A model generated the notes under the pieces. The model was not told the origin of the DNA. It saw nothing but the letters and a program-made list of their open reading frames with translations, and did no database searches. A stretch of DNA of 64,000 bases from Streptomyces griseus (GTDB lineage Bacteria; Actinomycetota; Actinomycetes; Streptomycetales; Streptomycetaceae), in assembly GCF_001715295.1 (NCBI RefSeq), contig NZ_MDKB01000001.1:651536-715535 (forward strand), in the 5' to 3' direction. Position 1 is the stretch's first letter, and the number at the start of each line of letters is the position of its first letter. The position numbers and the translations under genes were made by a program. Shown here one piece after another: positions 61,100 to 64,000 of this stretch.

Positions 61100-61959
61100 C
61101 GGCCCCCCAGGCTCCCGCCCCCCGGGACACGGCCTCCCCGCCGGCGCTCGTGGAGCTCGACCACGTCAGCAAGTACTACGGCAACGTCAGAGCCCTGGAG
61201 GACGTGTCACTGGAGGTCCACGCCGGCGAGATCACCTGCGTGCTCGGGGACAACGGCGCCGGCAAGTCCACCCTCATCAAGATCATCGCAGGGCTGCACC
61301 GGCACGACTCCGGGGCTTTCCTGATCGAGGGCGGGGAAGCGGCGCTCGCCAACCCGCGCGACGCACTCGACCGCGGCATCGCCACCGTCCACCAGGACCT
61401 GGCCGTCGTGTCGCTGATGCCGGTCTGGCGCAACTTCTTCCTCGGCTCCGAGCCGACGAAGGGCCGAGGCCCCTTCAAGCGCCTCGACGTCCGGCTGATG
61501 CGCGAGACGACCCGGGCGGAGCTGCTGCGCATGGGCATCGACCTGCGCGACGTCGACCAGCCGATCGGCACCCTGTCCGGCGGCGAGCGCCAGTGCGTGG
61601 CCATCGCCCGGGCCGTGTACTTCGGCGCCAAGGTCCTCGTCCTGGACGAGCCGACCGCGGCGCTCGGCGTCAAGCAGTCCGGTGTCGTACTGAAGTACGT
61701 GGCGGCGGCCCGGGACGCCGGTCTCGGCGTGGTCCTCATCACGCACAACCCGCACCACGCGTATCTCGTGGGTGACCGCTTCGTGCTCCTCAAGCGGGGG
61801 ACGATGGCGGGCAGCCACACCAAGGACGGCGTCACGCTGGACGAACTGACCCGTCAGATGGCGGGCGGCAGCGAGCTGGAGGAGCTCAGCCACGAGCTCG
61901 AGCGCCTCTCGGCGCCCGGTGGTCCCGGTACCCGTCCGGCCGGCGAGGACGCCCCGTAG
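61096..61959 (+). CDS. Sugar ABC transporter ATP-binding protein (single ATPase domain)
   Basis: A 287-aa ATPase. Walker A is GDNGAGKST, the signature [15 protein letters not shown], Walker [12 protein letters not shown]. Unlike RbsA/XylG, which have two fused ATPase domains, it has one, as in FrcA-type systems. The C-terminal 40 residues ([15 protein letters not shown]) are helical and acidic. ATG at 61096 overlaps the permease stop. Confidence 0.92.
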   Translation: MTAPQAPAPRDTASPPALVELDHVSKYYGNVRALEDVSLEVHAGEITCVLGDNGAGKSTLIKIIAGLHRHDSGAFLIEGGEAALANPRDALDRGIATVHQDLAVVSLMPVWRNFFLGSEPTKGRGPFKRLDVRLMRETTRAELLRMGIDLRDVDQPIGTLSGGERQCVAIARAVYFGAKVLVLDEPTAALGVKQSGVVLKYVAAARDAGLGVVLITHNPHHAYLVGDRFVLLKRGTMAGSHTKDGVTLDELTRQMAGGSELEELSHELERLSAPGGPGTRPAGEDAP

Positions 61960-62090
61960 GCCTGCCCCACGGTCCCCGCTCCCCGTGCCGTCCGCCGGTC
62001 ACGGGGGCGGGGAAATGGCAGAATCGAGCACGGCGGGCACCGTCCGCCGCCGGAAGGACGACCGCCGGCCCCCCGACCTGCGCAGGGACG

Positions 62091-63257
62091 ATGAGCACGT
62101 ACCGCGACTTCACCCACCGCGGCTCCGCCCGCGCCACCGTCCTGCGGACCGTCGGCACGAAGGAGCGGCGCTCGCACCTCACGGCGCCCCGTGTCCCCAC
62201 GGTCGGCATCGACATCGGCGGCACGAAGGTGATGGCGGGGGTCGTCGACGCCGACGGCAACATCCTGGAGACCCTGCGCACGGAGACGCCGGACAAGTCC
62301 AAGAGCCCCCAGGTCGTCGAGGACACCATCGTCGAGCTGGTCCTCGACCTCTCCGACCGCCACGACGTGCACGCCGTCGGCATCGGCGCGGCGGGATGGG
62401 TCGACGCGGACCGCTCCAAGGTGCTGTTCGCCCCGCACCTCGCCTGGCGCGACGAACCGCTCCGGGACGCCCTGGCCTCGCGGCTCGTCGTCCCCGTGAT
62501 GGTCGACAACGACGCCAACACGGCGGCCTGGGCGGAGTGGCGCTTCGGCGCCGGGCGCGGCGAGGACCACCTGGTCATGATCACCCTGGGCACCGGTATC
62601 GGCGGCGCCATCCTGGAGGACGGGCACGTCAAGCGCGGCAAGTACGGCGTGGCGGGTGAGTTCGGCCACATGCAGGTGGTGCCGGGCGGGCACCGCTGCC
62701 CCTGCGGGAACCGCGGCTGCTGGGAGCAGTACAGCTCGGGCAACGCCCTGGTGCGCGAGGCCAGGGAGCTGGCGGCGGCGGACTCCCCGGTGGCGCACTT
62801 CCTCCTGGACCGCGTCAAGGGCAACATCGCCGACATCTCCGGACCGCTCATCACCGAACTCGCGCGCGAGGGTGACGCGATGTGCGTCGAACTCCTCCAG
62901 GACATCGGCCAGTGGCTCGGCGTCGGCATCGCCAATCTGGCCGCCGCGCTGGATCCCTCCTGCTTCGTCATCGGCGGCGGGGTCAGCGCGGCCGACGACC
63001 TGCTGATCGGCCCCGCCAGGGACGCCTTCAAGCGCCACCTCACGGGCCGCGGCTACCGCCCGGAGGCGCGTATCGCCAAGGCCCAGCTCGGCCCGGAGGC
63101 GGGTATGGTCGGCGCCGCGGACCTGGCCCGCCTGGTCGCCCGCAGATTCCGGCGGACCAACCGGCGGCGCGTCGAACGGTACGAGCGCTACGCACAGTTC
63201 TACGACCAGGCCGCGAGCACCATCCGCAACACGCGCAGCACCCGGACCGCGGACTGA
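62091..63257 (+). CDS. ROK-family sugar kinase (glucokinase-like)
   Basis: A 388-aa kinase. The phosphate-binding motif GIDIGGTKVMAGVVD is at about residue 38, the catalytic aspartate in VDNDANTAAWAEW, the ROK signature around GTGIGGAIL...GEFGHMQV and the zinc-binding CPCGNRGCWEQY. About 37 residues precede the kinase domain; they contain RATVLRTVGTKERRSHL, which could be a remnant of a ROK-repressor HTH, but no full HTH is present. The end has an extra basic helix (RRFRRTNRRRVERYERY). ATG at 62091 follows AGGGA. It probably phosphorylates the sugar imported by the ABC operon 131 nt upstream. Confidence 0.9.
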   Translation: MSTYRDFTHRGSARATVLRTVGTKERRSHLTAPRVPTVGIDIGGTKVMAGVVDADGNILETLRTETPDKSKSPQVVEDTIVELVLDLSDRHDVHAVGIGAAGWVDADRSKVLFAPHLAWRDEPLRDALASRLVVPVMVDNDANTAAWAEWRFGAGRGEDHLVMITLGTGIGGAILEDGHVKRGKYGVAGEFGHMQVVPGGHRCPCGNRGCWEQYSSGNALVREARELAAADSPVAHFLLDRVKGNIADISGPLITELAREGDAMCVELLQDIGQWLGVGIANLAAALDPSCFVIGGGVSAADDLLIGPARDAFKRHLTGRGYRPEARIAKAQLGPEAGMVGAADLARLVARRFRRTNRRRVERYERYAQFYDQAASTIRNTRSTRTAD

Positions 63258-63328
63258 TCCGGGGCGGCCCCGCCCGCCCCTTCCGGCCACCCGAACTCCG
63301 CACCCGCAGCCCCGAGGGATCACCGACC

Positions 63329-63946
63329 ATGACCGCAGCCGAACAGCACGTCCTGCCGCGCCAGTCCCCGTCCTCCGGTCCCTCCGGCGACGGTGACGAC
63401 GAGGGCGGCGAGACGCCCGCGCAGGACCGGCGCAGGGTCGTGCGCAGGCGGCTGATCACGCTGACCATCATCGTGCTGCTCATCGGGATCCCGGCCGGCT
63501 ACCTCGTGATCTCCGCCGGGCAGAGCCGGCGCTCCGGGAAGGACAAGGAAGCGGAGGCCGCCGCGCAGGGGCTGCGCGAGGACTGGCCGTCCGGGATGCA
63601 ACGCCGAATCTTCGAACTGCCGATCCCGGGCAATGCGACCGGCGTCCAGTACTACGAGACGAACAACTGGAAAGCCAGCAGGATGTACGTGAAGTTCCGT
63701 ACGACCTCCGCAGGGCTCGACCGGTTCCTGAGCGGGGTCGGGACGGGCCGCGCCGCCCTGGAGACCGGCAGGATCACGATCGGCGAACGCGACATCAAGA
63801 TCACCGGGTGGTACTTCGGCCCTGGCGTCGACTGGGCGGGAACGGTCCACACGAACAAGAAGCCCCGCCCCACCCAGGACATCACCGTCAACATGACGGA
63901 CCCGGCGGCACCGGTCGTCTACGTGGTGTCCTCGGCCACCCCCTGA
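63329..63946 (+). CDS. Membrane-anchored hypothetical protein
   Basis: A 205-aa protein. A polar, acidic N-terminus (about 1-35) is followed by RRR and one hydrophobic helix (ITLTIIVLLIGIPAGYLVIS, about 43-62), so residues 63-205 should be extracytoplasmic. The exported part is beta-rich (GVQYYETNNWKASRMYVKF, IKITGWYFGPGVDWAG, VVYVVSSA). No family is recognised. ATG at 63329 has GAGGGA upstream. It follows the ROK kinase by 71 nt and may be in the same operon. Confidence 0.75.
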   Translation: MTAAEQHVLPRQSPSSGPSGDGDDEGGETPAQDRRRVVRRRLITLTIIVLLIGIPAGYLVISAGQSRRSGKDKEAEAAAQGLREDWPSGMQRRIFELPIPGNATGVQYYETNNWKASRMYVKFRTTSAGLDRFLSGVGTGRAALETGRITIGERDIKITGWYFGPGVDWAGTVHTNKKPRPTQDITVNMTDPAAPVVYVVSSATP

Positions 63947-64000
63947 CGGCCCGGTCCCCGGCCCGGCCACCGCGACGCCCGGAGCGGGCAGCCCGCGTCA
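63947..64000. other. Right end of window, no feature
   Basis: 54 nt after the last stop codon, GC-rich. Nothing identifiable. Confidence 0.6.

Overview
The DNA is very GC-rich, genes start often with GTG, carry GGAGG-type ribosome binding sites and frequently overlap by 4 nt. Together with family content (GH46 chitosanase, XRE/DUF397 pair, DUF2267, mycothiol-type DinB protein, LuxR/GAF regulator) this points to a Streptomyces or close relative chromosome. No rRNA, tRNA, CRISPR array or intact transposase was seen.

Layout. 1-2.2 kb: end of a probable acyl carrier protein gene, a beta-ketoacyl synthase and an alpha/beta hydrolase, i.e. the edge of a small type II fatty-acid/polyketide-like operon. 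2.3-16.7 kb: secreted nuclease, VOC protein, MFS exporter coupled to a glutathionyl-hydroquinone-reductase-like protein, DMT transporter, AlkZ-like glycosylase, a LuxR/GAF regulator divergent from two acyl-CoA synthetases, GNAT and a zinc-ribbon protein. 16.9-29.0 kb: core of purine/ureide catabolism: glyoxylate carboligase, catalase, tartronate semialdehyde reductase, hydroxypyruvate isomerase, a two-gene MTH1187/HTH unit, UraD-UraH-uricase, 8-oxoguanine deaminase and an NCS2 purine permease. 29.0-34.9 kb: chitosanase, a hydrolase lacking its nucleophile, DinB protein, fibronectin-III lipoprotein, M48 protease, DUF2267. 34.9-40.3 kb: an accessory, partly decayed patch with a frameshifted remnant resembling the C-terminus of a BREX-2 PglX methyltransferase, an internally deleted XRE regulator with DUF397, gene debris, and a 1155-aa UPF1/COG1112-like helicase. 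40.5-51.5 kb: the ureide pathway resumes (malate synthase, MocA-like protein, AllR-type IclR regulator, allantoinase, allantoicase), interrupted by a two-component system and ABC exporter. 51.6-57.7 kb: small oxidoreductases, TetR and DMT transporter, a frameshifted thioesterase and a P450. 57.7-63.9 kb: Gfo/Idh/MocA dehydrogenase divergent from a CUT2-type sugar ABC operon, ROK kinase and a membrane-anchored protein.

How it works together. Urate is oxidised by uricase, UraH and UraD to allantoin; allantoinase and allantoicase give ureidoglycolate; its glyoxylate is used by Gcl/GarR/Hyi (to glycerate) and by malate synthase (to malate). Xanthine dehydrogenase, ureidoglycolate lyase and glycerate kinase are not in the window. 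Two shared operator types tie the dispersed genes into one regulon. One is a pair of TTCCG-N5-CGGAA-like boxes with centres exactly 21 bp apart, upstream of gcl, hyi, aceB and between allR and allB. The other is TCAACA-N3-TGTTGA, upstream of katA, uraD, allB and, degenerate, aceB. This two-operator code, and catalase sharing the uricase operon's exact 16-mer, are the most interesting signals. The decayed BREX-like patch with the orphan helicase is the best candidate for an undescribed defence-related gene.
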